Shown: positions 28,301 through 36,554, numbered from the stretch's first letter. The stretch: DNA of 64,000 nucleotides from Chryseobacterium sp. KLBC 52 (GCF_003347605.1 NZ_QDFZ01000013.1:96893-160892); one strand, 5' to 3'. The notes: generated from the letters alone by a model not told the origin. Made by a program: numbers and translations.

Positions 28301-28440
28301 TTGGTAACCGTTCCATTGGTACTGCTGCGGCAGGAGGAATGTTAATTGGAACCATCTTCGGACTGGTGGTGATTCCGGGACTGTATATATTCTTTGCAAA
28401 ACTTGAAAATAAGAAGAAAGATGAAAAGATTAAATCATAG
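25318..28440 (+). CDS. RND (HAE1/AcrB-type) efflux pump inner-membrane subunit
   Basis: The 1040-residue protein has the RND plan of 12 TM helices and two large periplasmic loops. It starts MVEMFIRRKVLSLVISILF and contains GIVVDNAIVVVEAVH in TM4 and GLLAKNAILIVEFA in TM10. In AcrB the TM4 relay has two Asp; here the pair is Asp409-Asn410, so only one acid is kept. TM10 keeps the relay-type Lys. It should export drugs, dyes or lipids using the proton gradient. The outer-membrane gene begins inside its last codons. Confidence 0.95.
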   Translation: MVEMFIRRKVLSLVISILFVLLGIMALLKMPITQFPDIVPPSVTVTAKYTGANAEVSANAVALPLERAINGVPGMTYMSTVTSNDGLTLIQVFFEVGTDPDVAAVNVQNRVTTILDELPEEVIRAGVTTEKEVNSMLMYLNITSADPSQDEQFIYNFTDINVLQELKRIDGVGRAEIMGQKEYSMRVWLDPQKMAAYNISADEVITSLQKQNISAAPGKVGETSGKTSSQLQYVIKYKGKFFEPKQYEEVPIRSDVDGTILKLKDIAKVEFGAMNYGMVSKTDGRPSASIMMKQRPGSNASEVIESVKAKMEELKVTSFPPGMEYNMAYDVSRFLDASISAVLTTLIEAFILVGIVVFIFLQDWRSTLIPVLAVPVALVGTFAFMNMLDFSVNLLTLFALVLAIGIVVDNAIVVVEAVHVKMEEGMNAMDATISATKEIAGAVVAITIVMSAVFIPVAFLDGPVGVFYRQFSLTLAISIVISGVNALTLTPALCAIILKPHDHHKKKTIIDRAFQSFNTGFERLTNGYVGILSKFATRTTVTFGLLFLFVGLTFVTSKFLPTGFIPMEDQGMVYVSVTTPQGATVERTEKVLDEVTVIAKKIKGVENVTTLAGYSIVTEIAGSSYGMAMINLKDWKERNISVNDLIAELSDKTKSIADAQIEIFAPPTVPGFGNTSGFELRLLDRTGGTIENTDKITKDFVKKLNEAPELQNNFTSFDATFPQYMINVDYDMAAKKGVSVDNAMSTLQTMLGSYYATNFIRFSQMYKVMVQASPEHRDTPESILNLYLKNDKGEMVPFSTFITIEKVYGPEVLTRYNMYMSAMINGEPADGYSSGDAIAAVERVAKETLPRGFDIEWSGMTREEILSGNQTVYIFAICLLFVYLLLAAQYESFLLPMPVLLSLPTGIFGSYIALVAAGLDNNIYAQVALVMLIGLLAKNAILIVEFAVARNKQGFDIVPAAIEGARQRLRPILMTSFAFVAGLIPLCIASGAGAIGNRSIGTAAAGGMLIGTIFGLVVIPGLYIFFAKLENKKKDEKIKS

Positions 28441-29872
28441 AAATATATTGTATGGAATTGCATCACTGAGCCTGGTTTCGTGTGCTGTTCCCAAAGTAAC
28501 GGAGCTGAAAAAAGCCCAGGAATTACCAGAGGAAATCATCAAAGCTGACAAAAATAAATCTCCGGATGAATTCCAGCAGATCAATCTGAAGGCTTACTTT
28601 ACAGATCCGCAGCTTCTTGAGCTTTTTGAAAAAGTAGTTCAGGCTAATCCGGATTTTCAGATTGCCCAGCAAAGAGTGGAGATTGCCAACAGCTTCCTTC
28701 AAAGATCAAAGATGGACCTATTACCATCTCTTGAAGTGGGAGTACAGGCTTCCGGTGACCACTACGGAAAATATACAATGGAAGGTGTTGGAAACTATGA
28801 TACCAATCTTTCCCCTAATATTACCGAAAATCAGAAAATTAACCGGGATTTTACTCCTAATTACTGGCTGGGAGCAAGAAGCAGCTGGGAAATTGATGCC
28901 TGGGGAAAACTGAAAAATAAGAAGATTGCAGCTCAGAAGAAATATCTGGCTTCCACTGAAGGATTAAGATTATTGCAGGTAGAACTTTTCACCGATATTG
29001 CCAATCTGTATTACCAGTTGGTAGCGTTGGATAATCGTCTTGCTATTTATCAGAAGAACTATAAACTTCAGCAAAGAGCTTTTGAAATTGTTCTGGCTCA
29101 ACGTGAAGTGGGAAAAGCCACGGAATTGGCAGTTCAGCAGTTCAAAGCTCAGAATAACAACTGGCTGGCAGAGATTGAACACATCAGGGTAGAAATTGTT
29201 ACGGTAGAACAGGCAATCACTACTTTGACAGGAAGCTACGGCGGAGAAGTAAAGCGCGGAAAAATACTGATGCCTACCAATATGGAAGTGTTGAATAAAA
29301 CCATCAACGTAGAAAATGTGATTCATTCCAGACCGGATGTAGCTGCAAACTATTATGTCTTGGAAGCTTCTCAGGCTGATGCGAAAGCTGCAAGAGCTGC
29401 TTTTTATCCTAAAATTGATCTGGGTGCAGGTTTCGGACTGAATTCGTTTTCTGTAGAAACGTTCTTCAAACCAAGTTCCCTTGCCGGGCAGTTGTTAGGA
29501 GGATTAATGGTTCCTGTTTTCAATAAAGGACAGTTGAAATATGAATTTAAAGTAGCGAGCAAAGAGCAGGAAATTGCTTTTTTAAACTATCAGAAAAGTA
29601 TTACCACTGCTTTTAATGAACTTCAGTCGATTCTGAAACAAACCAAGATCTATGAACGTGTTCTGAAACTGAAATCAGAAGAAGTAGGTTTCCTTGACCG
29701 TGGTGTTGAGGTTTCCAACGATCTGTATCTTACAGGATATGCCAATTACTTTGAACTGATCAATTCTCAGAAAAGCAAATTAACTGCTGAGCTGGATTTA
29801 CTGCAGTTTCAGCACCAGAATACCAGAAATAACGTCCTGCTTTTTAAAGCACTGGGAGGGAAACTGGATTAA
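28421..29872 (+). CDS. RND efflux outer-membrane channel (OprM/TolC type), lipoprotein
   Basis: The 483-residue protein starts at ATG 28421, 20 bases inside the pump gene, which indicates translational coupling. It has a lipobox LVSC (Cys17) and two copies of the outer-membrane-efflux domain; long amphipathic helices and the motif RPDV (residue ~306, in HSRPDVAANYYVLEASQAD) are typical of this family. It completes the tripartite pump. A TTG-initiated extension to 28394 is open but unlikely, as it would displace the lipobox. A terminator follows at 29894-29924. Confidence 0.94.
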   Translation: MKRLNHRNILYGIASLSLVSCAVPKVTELKKAQELPEEIIKADKNKSPDEFQQINLKAYFTDPQLLELFEKVVQANPDFQIAQQRVEIANSFLQRSKMDLLPSLEVGVQASGDHYGKYTMEGVGNYDTNLSPNITENQKINRDFTPNYWLGARSSWEIDAWGKLKNKKIAAQKKYLASTEGLRLLQVELFTDIANLYYQLVALDNRLAIYQKNYKLQQRAFEIVLAQREVGKATELAVQQFKAQNNNWLAEIEHIRVEIVTVEQAITTLTGSYGGEVKRGKILMPTNMEVLNKTINVENVIHSRPDVAANYYVLEASQADAKAARAAFYPKIDLGAGFGLNSFSVETFFKPSSLAGQLLGGLMVPVFNKGQLKYEFKVASKEQEIAFLNYQKSITTAFNELQSILKQTKIYERVLKLKSEEVGFLDRGVEVSNDLYLTGYANYFELINSQKSKLTAELDLLQFQHQNTRNNVLLFKALGGKLD

Positions 29873-29893
29873 TTTTTACTTTTTTTTACGATG

Positions 29894-29924
29894 AAGGAAG
29901 CTGTCTTTTCAGGCAGCTTCTTTT
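29894..29924 (+). terminator. Terminator of the efflux operon
   Basis: GAAGCTG..CAGCTTC stem followed by TTTTAT. Confidence 0.8.
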
Positions 29925-30032
29925 ATGTTTTAATCCGATTCTACGGATTCCCGTAATGCTAATTGAAATAATTCCAGGATCTTGCGTACAATCTAACTTT
30001 TACAAGTTGAGTTAACTTTTTTTATATGTCCC

Positions 30033-30068
30033 TAAAAAAAGAGACTGTCCTCATGGGCAGTCTCTTTG
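30033..30068. terminator. Terminator, bidirectional in form
   Basis: GAGACTG..CAGTCTC with a preceding A-run and a following TCTTT; it probably serves the minus-strand cold-shock gene. Confidence 0.75.
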
Positions 30069-30123
30069 TGTATGATTTAAAAACACATCTGCTTGTACAG
30101 CAAATACATTTTATAAGTACATA

Positions 30124-30546
30124 TTATTTAACAAGCTGAATTTCAACAGCAGAAAATCCTTTGGGAGATTTCTCTTTCTCGAAAGATACCTTATTTCCTT
30201 TTTTCACCGGTTCTGCACAGTTGTTATTGTGGAAGAAAATGTTTTCTTTGGAATTATCTTCCGTAATGAAACCATATCCTTTTTCGCTCAGGAAAGTAAC
30301 AATTCCTGTTTTTCTTGGATCTTCTTCAATGATAGGTGCAGCACCCAATTGAATGTCATCAAGGTTTACTTCCTGTCTTTGTTCAGGTGGAGTAGAAGTT
30401 AATCTTCCGAATTCGTCTACATACATGAAGACATCCTCCGCTCCTTTGTTGTTGTTCGTTTTACGTTCTTCGCGTCTTAGCGCCTTTTCTTTTTGCTTTT
30501 GAATTTTTTTCTTGAAATTTTCCTTTTTAGAAAAAGAATCTGCCAT
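30124..30546 (-). CDS. Cold-shock-domain RNA-binding protein with basic N-terminal extension
   Basis: The 140-residue protein has a C-terminal cold-shock domain (~78-140) with RNP1-like GYGFITE and RNP2-like NIFFHNNN. It is preceded by a long Lys/Arg/Glu-rich extension (~1-35) and an acidic linker. This two-part form is common in Bacteroidota. It is likely a cytosolic RNA chaperone. Confidence 0.9.
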   Translation of the reverse strand: MADSFSKKENFKKKIQKQKEKALRREERKTNNNKGAEDVFMYVDEFGRLTSTPPEQRQEVNLDDIQLGAAPIIEEDPRKTGIVTFLSEKGYGFITEDNSKENIFFHNNNCAEPVKKGNKVSFEKEKSPKGFSAVEIQLVK

Positions 30547-30914
30547 AAATTATTTTTAGTATTTAGTTTCTATAAATTAAATTGGTTCAATCTGGTCTGT
30601 TTCAGACCTATAAAGCCCGCCGATGTTTCCTGTTTTGGATATTTCCAATCATACAGAGCTTTAAAATTCCGACAAGTATTGTTCTTAATAGAAGAATAAA
30701 AGTTAAAAATATGGCTGCTCAAAAGGCAAAGACTGAATAAAAAATATTCGGGTCGTTACAGAAAACAAAGTAGTGACTTAGTTTATAATATGCAAATATA
30801 CAACAATAAAATGAATAATCAGGTTTTAAATGATTGATTATCAGAAATGGTTTTAATTGATAATTTATATTTTGCAGGAAACATATCATAGAAGTTGTAA
30901 TAATTGTATAAAAA

Positions 30915-30936
30915 AATCCTCAGAAGCCTGAGGATT
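30915..30936. terminator. Strong hairpin with T-run on the minus strand
   Basis: AATCCTCAG-AAGC-CTGAGGATT, a 9-bp perfect stem, is followed on the minus strand by seven T's. It lies 14 bases beyond the stop of the short minus-strand frame 30950-31099 and marks the end of some transcript that is otherwise unannotated. Confidence 0.75.
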
Positions 30937-30949
30937 ATAAAAAAATATA

Positions 30950-31099
30950 TTAAAAATGAAGTGGTGGTGCGTGATACGGGAGGAAGGTATCAAATGTTAT
31001 GCCTAAAATTGACGCAGGTTTGTGAATTATCCAAAAGTGTTTAACTGAAATGGCGTGTACCGAAGCGTATCTGGCTGGTAAATAACATTCTATTAACAA
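30950..31099 (-). CDS. Candidate short peptide gene (49 codons, TTG start)
   Basis: An open frame from TTG 31099 to TAA 30950 encodes a peptide ending LPYHAPPLHF, with Pro/His-rich C-terminus. It was found by reading the gap 30547-31232, which otherwise holds no gene. Its stop is followed by a strong minus-strand terminator, which supports transcription in this direction. There is no ATG, no recognised family and no clear promoter; it could instead be a small RNA. Confidence 0.3.
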   Translation of the reverse strand: MLIECYLPARYASVHAISVKHFWIIHKPASILGITFDTFLPYHAPPLHF

Positions 31100-31232
31100 C
31101 TATTGTTTACATAAAATAATAAACATTTTTCTTTTGGTTTAAAAATAATAAATAGAAATTCCCGAAAATTTCACCACGTTGAGGCAGTTTTTATTATTGA
31201 CCTTTGTCTCATTAACATTTAAATATAAAAAT

Positions 31233-31988
31233 ATGTCAACACAAAATGTACAAGGGAAAGTTGTTTTAATTGCCGGAGGAGGTAAAAATTTAGGAGGATT
31301 ATTAAGCAGAGATTTTGCTTCCAGGGGGGCAAAGCTGGCCATCCATTATAACAGCGAAAGCTCAAGAGCCGAAAGTGAAAAAACACTGGCTGAAGTACAG
31401 GCATTAGGAGCTGAAGCATTCTTATTTCAGGGAGATCTTACCAAAGTAGACAATATCACGAAGTTTTTTGATGAAACCATTTCCCGCTTCGGAGGAATCG
31501 ATATCGCAATCAATACCGTAGGCATGGTTCTTAAAAAGCCATTTTCAGAAACTACAGAAGCTGAATATGATACCATGTTCAATGTCAATTCAAAATCTGC
31601 TTATTTCTTTCTGCAGGAAGCTGGTAAAAAACTGAACGATCATGGGAAAATCTGTACCATTGTCACTTCACTGCTGGCGGCTTACACAGGACTATATTCT
31701 ACGTATGCAGGAGCAAAAGCACCGGTAGAACATTTTACAAGAGCGGCATCCAAAGAATTCGGGACAAGAGGTGTTTCCGTAACAGCGGTAGCACCAGGTC
31801 CTATGGATACTCCTTTCTTCTACGGACAGGAAACCGATGATGCCGTGGCGTATCATAAATCGGCATCCGCATTGGGAGGGCTCACAGATATTAAAGATAT
31901 TGCTCCGCTGGTAGAATTCCTGGTAACAGAAGGCTGGTGGATTACCGGACAGACCATTTTTGCCAACGGTGGCTATACAACGAGATAG
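31233..31988 (+). CDS. Short-chain dehydrogenase/reductase
   Basis: The 251-residue protein has an N-terminal Rossmann start VVLIAGGGKNLGG (a variant of TGxxxGxG), an NTVG motif replacing NNAG, catalytic-type YAGAK (Tyr-x3-Lys) and a C-terminal WITGQTIFANGGY segment, as in classical NAD(P)-dependent SDR enzymes. The substrate is unknown. I place the start at ATG 31233; the open frame runs 18 codons further to a TTG. It ends at a strong terminator shared with lgt. Confidence 0.9.
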   Translation: MSTQNVQGKVVLIAGGGKNLGGLLSRDFASRGAKLAIHYNSESSRAESEKTLAEVQALGAEAFLFQGDLTKVDNITKFFDETISRFGGIDIAINTVGMVLKKPFSETTEAEYDTMFNVNSKSAYFFLQEAGKKLNDHGKICTIVTSLLAAYTGLYSTYAGAKAPVEHFTRAASKEFGTRGVSVTAVAPGPMDTPFFYGQETDDAVAYHKSASALGGLTDIKDIAPLVEFLVTEGWWITGQTIFANGGYTTR

Positions 31989-32015
31989 TATATTGTAAAA
32001 ACTATTTAAAAAAGA

Positions 32016-32048
32016 AACTCACTGAAAACAACTTTCAGTGAGTTTTTT
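32016..32048. terminator. Bidirectional terminator between the SDR gene and lgt
   Basis: AACTCACTGAAA-ACAAC-TTTCAGTGAGTT (12-bp perfect stem) with TTTTT to the right and an A-run to the left. Confidence 0.9.
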
Positions 32049-32069
32049 ATGATAAAAGAAATAAGAAAA

Positions 32070-32906
32070 TTAAGTGGTTTTAATCTTTCTTTTCTCCAGT
32101 ATACTTTTGATGATAAAGAATAATCCAAGAAGAACAAACGGAATACTCAGGAGCTGGCCCATATTCAGACTCATTCCATGTTCGAATTCTACCTGATCCA
32201 CCTTGATAAATTCAATAAGGATTCTCATGATGAAGATCAACAGAATACTGATTCCAAAGTAAAACCCTTTTCCGATCTTAAAAATATTTTTCCTGTAAAT
32301 AAAATACACCGCAAGGAAGATTATAAAATAAGAGATGGCTTCGTAAAGCTGGGCAGGATGTCTTGGAAGATTATCCACCTGACGGAATATAAAAGCCCAT
32401 GGTACATCGGTAGGTGTTCCTATAATTTCCGAATTCATGAGATTGGCCAGCCTGATAAAAGTACCTCCCAGCGGAAGTACAATTGCTATGGCATCCAGAA
32501 CGGTCATGAACGGGATAGAATACTTTCTCGCATAGATGAGAAGCATAATCACCAGACCAATACCGCCACCATGACTTGCAAGACCTGCAAATCCTGTAAA
32601 ATGATAGACTCCATCCGGTCCTTTCTGAATCGGTAAAAATATTTCAAGCGGGTGCTGTGAATAATACTCAAAATCATAAAAAAGACAGTGACCTAATCGG
32701 GCGCCTACCAGAATTCCTATCAGTGCATAGGAGAATAGCGCTTCGTGGGCCTGTGAACTCAGACCTTCTTTTTTATAAATTCTTTTTAAAATATTGAGAG
32801 ATAAAACAAGTCCCGCAAGGAATAATAATCCGTAATATTTAATGGGAAGTCCTAAGATATTGACGACTTCGGGATTAACATCCCAGTTGATATATAATAA
32901 ATTCAT
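32070..32906 (-). CDS. lgt: Prolipoprotein diacylglyceryl transferase
   Basis: Lgt attaches diacylglycerol to the lipobox cysteine of prelipoproteins in the inner membrane. The 278-residue protein has about seven TM helices, GARLGHCLFYD, GLASHGGGIG and FIRLANLMNSE (the variant of the Lgt signature region). It will act on the many lipoproteins in this window (GldD, efflux parts, the M13 peptidase). A -7 box lies 5 bases upstream of the ATG. Confidence 0.95.
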   Translation of the reverse strand: MNLLYINWDVNPEVVNILGLPIKYYGLLFLAGLVLSLNILKRIYKKEGLSSQAHEALFSYALIGILVGARLGHCLFYDFEYYSQHPLEIFLPIQKGPDGVYHFTGFAGLASHGGGIGLVIMLLIYARKYSIPFMTVLDAIAIVLPLGGTFIRLANLMNSEIIGTPTDVPWAFIFRQVDNLPRHPAQLYEAISYFIIFLAVYFIYRKNIFKIGKGFYFGISILLIFIMRILIEFIKVDQVEFEHGMSLNMGQLLSIPFVLLGLFFIIKSILEKRKIKTT

Positions 32907-32911
32907 TGCTG

Positions 32912-32919
32912 CAAAGATA
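32912..32919 (-). promoter_or_regulatory. -7 box directly upstream of lgt
   Basis: Minus-strand TATCTTTG fits TAnnTTTG and ends 5 bases before the lgt ATG, so a leaderless or near-leaderless transcript is expected. Confidence 0.5.
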
Positions 32920-33090
32920 AGAAAATAGGATTTTCTGAACAGAATGATGACGTTTTGCCATGGTATGTTTTGATTTATAACATGTTATATGAGGTCCTGG
33001 AAGAAGCTCATCCCTGTGAAAATGAATATAATTTAAAATGATTCTTGATGAAATAGTTGGTAACTTTAACCTACCACCAAAATAAAAGTT

Positions 33091-33786
33091 ATGCATCATC
33101 AGCTCGAGAAACATTATGTAAACAGAGTAGGCTGGCTTCGTGCAGCGGTATTGGGCGCAAATGACGGCTTGTTATCTACTACCAGTATCGTTATAGGAGT
33201 TGCAGCTGCAGAGCCGGAACGTCATATCATTATTCTTGCTGCATTGGCAGGGATGATTGCCGGGGCAATGTCTATGGCCGCCGGTGAATATGTTTCTGTA
33301 AGCTCGCAGGAAGATACAGAAAAAGCAGATTTACTCCGCGAAAAACGTGAACTTGAAGAAATGCCGGAAATAGAACTTAGAGAACTGGCCAAAGTATATG
33401 AGAAAAGAGGTTGTACCAAAGAAACCGCCATGCAGGTAGCTATTGAACTTACGGAACATGATGCTTTGGGAGCACATGCCCGTGACGAGTTGGGAATTAA
33501 TGAAATAACGCAGGCTAAACCTTTGGTAGCAGCAATGGCTTCATTCGGTTCATTTGCGGTGGGAGCTTTATTGCCATTTATGGTGTCTCTTTTGGCTCCT
33601 CTTCAACAAATGGTCTATTTCCAATATGGATTTTCAATCATATTTTTAATGCTTTTAGGCGCAATTTCAGCAAAAGCTGGAGGTTCCAGTATTAAGATTG
33701 CTGTATTGAGAATATGTTTCTGGGGAACTGTTGCAATGGGAATTACAGCCCTCGTAGGACATATTTTCGGAGTTAATGTAGCATAA
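33091..33786 (+). CDS. VIT1/CCC1-family transporter (iron/manganese)
   Basis: The 231-residue membrane protein has about five TM helices, the VIT signature GWLRAAVLGANDGLLSTTSI, an AMSMAAGEYVSVSSQ segment and a cytosolic metal-binding hairpin rich in Glu (~85-130). Family members move Fe2+ or Mn2+ out of the cytoplasm. It starts a less dense accessory stretch that runs to tRNA-Leu. Confidence 0.9.
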   Translation: MHHQLEKHYVNRVGWLRAAVLGANDGLLSTTSIVIGVAAAEPERHIIILAALAGMIAGAMSMAAGEYVSVSSQEDTEKADLLREKRELEEMPEIELRELAKVYEKRGCTKETAMQVAIELTEHDALGAHARDELGINEITQAKPLVAAMASFGSFAVGALLPFMVSLLAPLQQMVYFQYGFSIIFLMLLGAISAKAGGSSIKIAVLRICFWGTVAMGITALVGHIFGVNVA

Positions 33787-33872
33787 ATATGATGATAATA
33801 GCGCTTGTAAATATTAAAATTTTACACGGTTTTTTACACGGTGGTAAAATTTAATAGATTATAGTATAAAAT

Positions 33873-33906
33873 AAAACCTCTGAAATCTTTTAATTTCAGA
33901 GGTTTT
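33873..33906 (+). terminator. Terminator after the VIT-family gene
   Basis: AAAACCTCTGAAA..TTTCAGAGGTTTT followed by T's, a strong 13-bp stem. It lies 87 bp after the stop. Confidence 0.85.
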
Positions 33907-33910
33907 TTGT

Positions 33911-34000
33911 ACCCATAACCGAAGAGATAACGAAACATTTGGTAGAAGATTTGGAAAGAATTGTAGAATTACATAATCCTGTCAAGTGAACTTGACAGGA
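33911..34000 (+). other. Gene-like fragment and a perfect 11-bp palindrome
   Basis: The frame 33911-33988 reads PITEEITKHLVEDLERIVEL and on to HNPVK-stop; it has a clear amphipathic helical character but no start, so it may be the tail of a lost gene. It runs into the palindrome TCCTGTCAAGT-GA-ACTTGACAGGA (33977-34000). The remaining gap to 34302 is very A+T rich with no gene. Confidence 0.3.
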
Positions 34001-34302
34001 CGCTATCCAAACTCCTTTTTTATTGATATAGAAAATATTTTAGAAATATGTATTTGAAAATGAATTATTTATATTTTTGTTTGAATTTTGTTGATAATTT
34101 TTAATATTTCGATACAAAAAATGAACCTCATTGACTTATAGATTATTACTGTTTTTGAGGGATGGCTAAATGACAACTACTTGAGAAACTGGTGATTACT
34201 AATCCAAAGGTAGTTGTATTTATAATTTGAACCAAATAAAAAAAAAATCAACTTTTTCAATTTCATCTAGTCTTTATTAATAGCTACCCGTTTGAGGCTT
34301 TT

Positions 34303-34884
34303 CTATCGTAAATGTTTTGGTTTAAGATTCAGCGCTGCACTTTCTACGACTTCCTCTATGCGCTTTTGTCTGGTTTCCTGTTTTCTGACGAGGATAATCC
34401 AGCTCAATATTATTTTTCTTGTTGATTTGCTCAAACTTAGGAAATAATCTTTTGAGCCATTATGTTTTTCGAATGCAAGCTCTAAGTCGTTCGGAACGAT
34501 CACTTCTTCTATTTCATCTAAGATTGTCCAATATCCGTTCTGTTTTGCTATTTCAATACTTTCGAAGCCCTGTTGTGTCATTCTTTTGCTGTCAATGAGC
34601 TTCTGAACTTTTTCCTTGTTGATTTTTGACCAGTTGCTTTTAGGTTTACGTTTGGTAAAAAACTGCATAAACGAGATGTTGTTAATCTTTTTCGTTGTGC
34701 TATCAATCCAACCGAAGCAAAGAGCTTCGTCAACGGCTTCACTCCAACTTAATGAAGGAATATTTGATTTTTTTGTATGATAGACAAGCCAAACAGATTG
34801 TCTGGACTGATGGTTTTTTTTCAACCATTGTCTCCAATCTGCTTGGCTTTGCGGACAATATGTTTCAATTTCCTTATGATGCAT
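34303..34884 (-). CDS. YdeI/OmpD-associated-family protein
   Basis: The 193-residue protein has the family's WLKKNHQSRQSVWLVYHTKK, EAVDEALCFGWIDST and KPKSNWSKINKEKVQKLI blocks, then a C-terminal IEEVVESAALNLKP. The biochemical role of the family is not established. It overlaps the end of the upstream hydrolase gene by 11 bases, so the two are one operon. Confidence 0.88.
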   Translation of the reverse strand: MHHKEIETYCPQSQADWRQWLKKNHQSRQSVWLVYHTKKSNIPSLSWSEAVDEALCFGWIDSTTKKINNISFMQFFTKRKPKSNWSKINKEKVQKLIDSKRMTQQGFESIEIAKQNGYWTILDEIEEVIVPNDLELAFEKHNGSKDYFLSLSKSTRKIILSWIILVRKQETRQKRIEEVVESAALNLKPKHLR

Positions 34885-35872
34885 TCTCTTGTGTTAACCA
34901 TTTTAAAATTGAACGGTTCACTTCCTCCGGTTTTTCCTGCTGAATCCAATGACCGCAGTCTAAACTGACGATGTCCAGATTAGGGACGATATTTTTCAGG
35001 TTTTCAGACTTTGGAATCGTATCCTGTTCTCCATATATCATCAAAGTTGGCTGATGAATGATTGGCTTTACATCTGCCATCAGGTGCCAGTTTCTATCAA
35101 GGTTTCTGTACCAATTTATAGCTCCGGTAAATCCAGATAATTCAAAGGCAGAAACGAATACAGATAGCTCATTGTTTTCCATTAGGGGCTTCCCAAAAGG
35201 TTTTTCTGCTCTTGCGAGATTTATCATTAGCATTCCCGGAGCAGGTGGAGCGGGAGGTACATCTTTGCGAAATATGTTTCGCATGAATTGAGGTATGTTT
35301 TCATTCATTATAGAATCCGCAACTCCCACTTTTTTGTTGAAATGAACAAAATAGAAGTCTTCTCCAAATATGGTTTCCATAAATTCAATCCATGGTTGTT
35401 CTCCGCGCTCCTGATATGGCAGAGCTAAATTTATTATCTTATTAACCCGTTCAGGATACAATAGTGCCAGATTCCAGACAACATTTGCACCCCAGTCATG
35501 ACCGACGAAGGTGGCATCCTTGTATCCGTAGTAGTCGAGTAGAGCAATAAGGTCACCCGTCAGGTGCTTTATATCATAATCAGTTACTTCAGTTGGGCAA
35601 GATGAGTTACCATAGCCACGTTGATTTGGGACAATGACATGATAACCTGCTGCAACAAGAGCTGGTATCTGAAAACGCCAAGAAAATGCATGTTCTGGAA
35701 AACCGTGACAGAGAACAATCGGTTTGTCTGAATTTTGTTTTCCTGCTTCAAATACTTCTAATACCACATTGTTAACTGAGATCATAGTAGGCTTTGGAAA
35801 TTCGGTTTGATTGGATGTTGTACTGTGTAAGTCTCTCATGTTTTTATTGTTTAATAAATAATTGTGAGACAA
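34874..35872 (-). CDS. Alpha/beta hydrolase of the epoxide-hydrolase type
   Basis: The 332-residue protein shows CHGFPEHAFSWRFQIPAL, the nucleophile elbow VGHDWGA with an Asp nucleophile as in epoxide hydrolases and haloalkane dehalogenases, a Tyr/Pro-rich cap, and CGHWIQQEKPEEVN with the catalytic His. The nucleophile and HGFPE favour epoxide hydrolase. The start could be ATG 35872 or the ATG at 35839. It is co-transcribed with the YdeI-like gene. The inverted repeat TGACA-acatga-TGTCA lies at 35889-35904, just upstream, and could be an operator. Confidence 0.88.
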   Translation of the reverse strand: MSHNYLLNNKNMRDLHSTTSNQTEFPKPTMISVNNVVLEVFEAGKQNSDKPIVLCHGFPEHAFSWRFQIPALVAAGYHVIVPNQRGYGNSSCPTEVTDYDIKHLTGDLIALLDYYGYKDATFVGHDWGANVVWNLALLYPERVNKIINLALPYQERGEQPWIEFMETIFGEDFYFVHFNKKVGVADSIMNENIPQFMRNIFRKDVPPAPPAPGMLMINLARAEKPFGKPLMENNELSVFVSAFELSGFTGAINWYRNLDRNWHLMADVKPIIHQPTLMIYGEQDTIPKSENLKNIVPNLDIVSLDCGHWIQQEKPEEVNRSILKWLTQENAS

Positions 35873-35888
35873 ATTTAAGTCTGGTTTG

Positions 35889-35904
35889 TGACAACATGAT
35901 GTCA
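35889..35904. promoter_or_regulatory. Inverted repeat upstream of the epoxide-hydrolase-like gene
   Basis: TGACA and TGTCA arms flank 6 bases, 17 bp before the start codon at 35872. The position suits a regulator-binding site, but no regulator gene is nearby. Confidence 0.25.
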
Positions 35905-36199
35905 GTAGTCAAAAGTCCTTTACTGATAACTATCAAAATATTTCTGTAAACTCATGTTGCGGTTCAAGTTTTACGAACAGAAAGAAAATACTATACATGA
36001 GTGATAGGAGTAGCATCCCTTTGCTCAGTAAAAGATATAGGCATAGACATGTCCAAAAGATTAACTTTTTCTTATAAAGTCGTAATCTAATAAAAGTCTT
36101 GGAACAGATTGTACCAATGTATTTATTTCTGGTTATAATTATTTTAAATGTTTTAAGGCTATTTTACTTTTCAGTCATCCTATATATAGATACAATTAA

Positions 36200-36364
36200 A
36201 TTAATCAGTACACACTATTTAATGACGATGAGCAAGCAATTATTATTTTAACCAAGAATGGAATTCAGGTAAATGAGAAGGAAGCTAAAATTATATTGGA
36301 ATTACTATATTTAATTTCCAAAAATTACGATAAGCCAAAAGAGAAAGAAATATTAGAACCTTAA
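36200..36364 (+). pseudogene. Remnant of a small mobile-element-type gene
   Basis: The 54-codon frame has no start codon; it begins after a TAA at 36197 and ends at TAA 36362. It reads IILTKNGIQVNEKEAKIILE followed by LLYLISKNY..KPKEKEILEP. That G-x2-V-x-E-x-A-x3-L-x2-LYL layout is familiar from short proteins of unknown role in Bacteroidota mobile elements. It lies 190 bp from the 3' end of tRNA-Leu. The rest of the gap 35905-36520 shows no intact gene. Confidence 0.45.
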
Positions 36365-36514
36365 TGGTATTTCAAACCAAGCTTAAATGCCGATGAAATC
36401 TCTGATAGAGCACTTTTAGACTGTCAATTTCAGATAGACTAAGGTTTTCATACGGGAAAAATCAAACCATAAAATATCAGACTGTAAAAGTTTGATATAG
36501 AGTTTTTTGTGGGC

Positions 36515-36548
36515 ATAAAAAAAGAGACAACTATCAAGTAGTTGTCTC
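36515..36548 (-). terminator. Terminator of tRNA-Leu
   Basis: Minus strand GAGACAACTA..TAGTTGTCTC (10-bp stem) followed by seven T's, ending just after the tRNA 3' end. Confidence 0.88.
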
Positions 36549-36554
36549 ATTAAG

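Noticed and set aside
32875..33114. 79-codon minus-strand ORF between lgt and the VIT gene
   Set aside because: Overlaps both starts, contains no recognisable motif, and the lgt -7 box lies within it.
36001..36060. Short plus- and minus-strand frames near 36000 (e.g. MSDRSSIPLL...)
   Set aside because: Too short, no promoter or family; could be remnants but cannot be supported.
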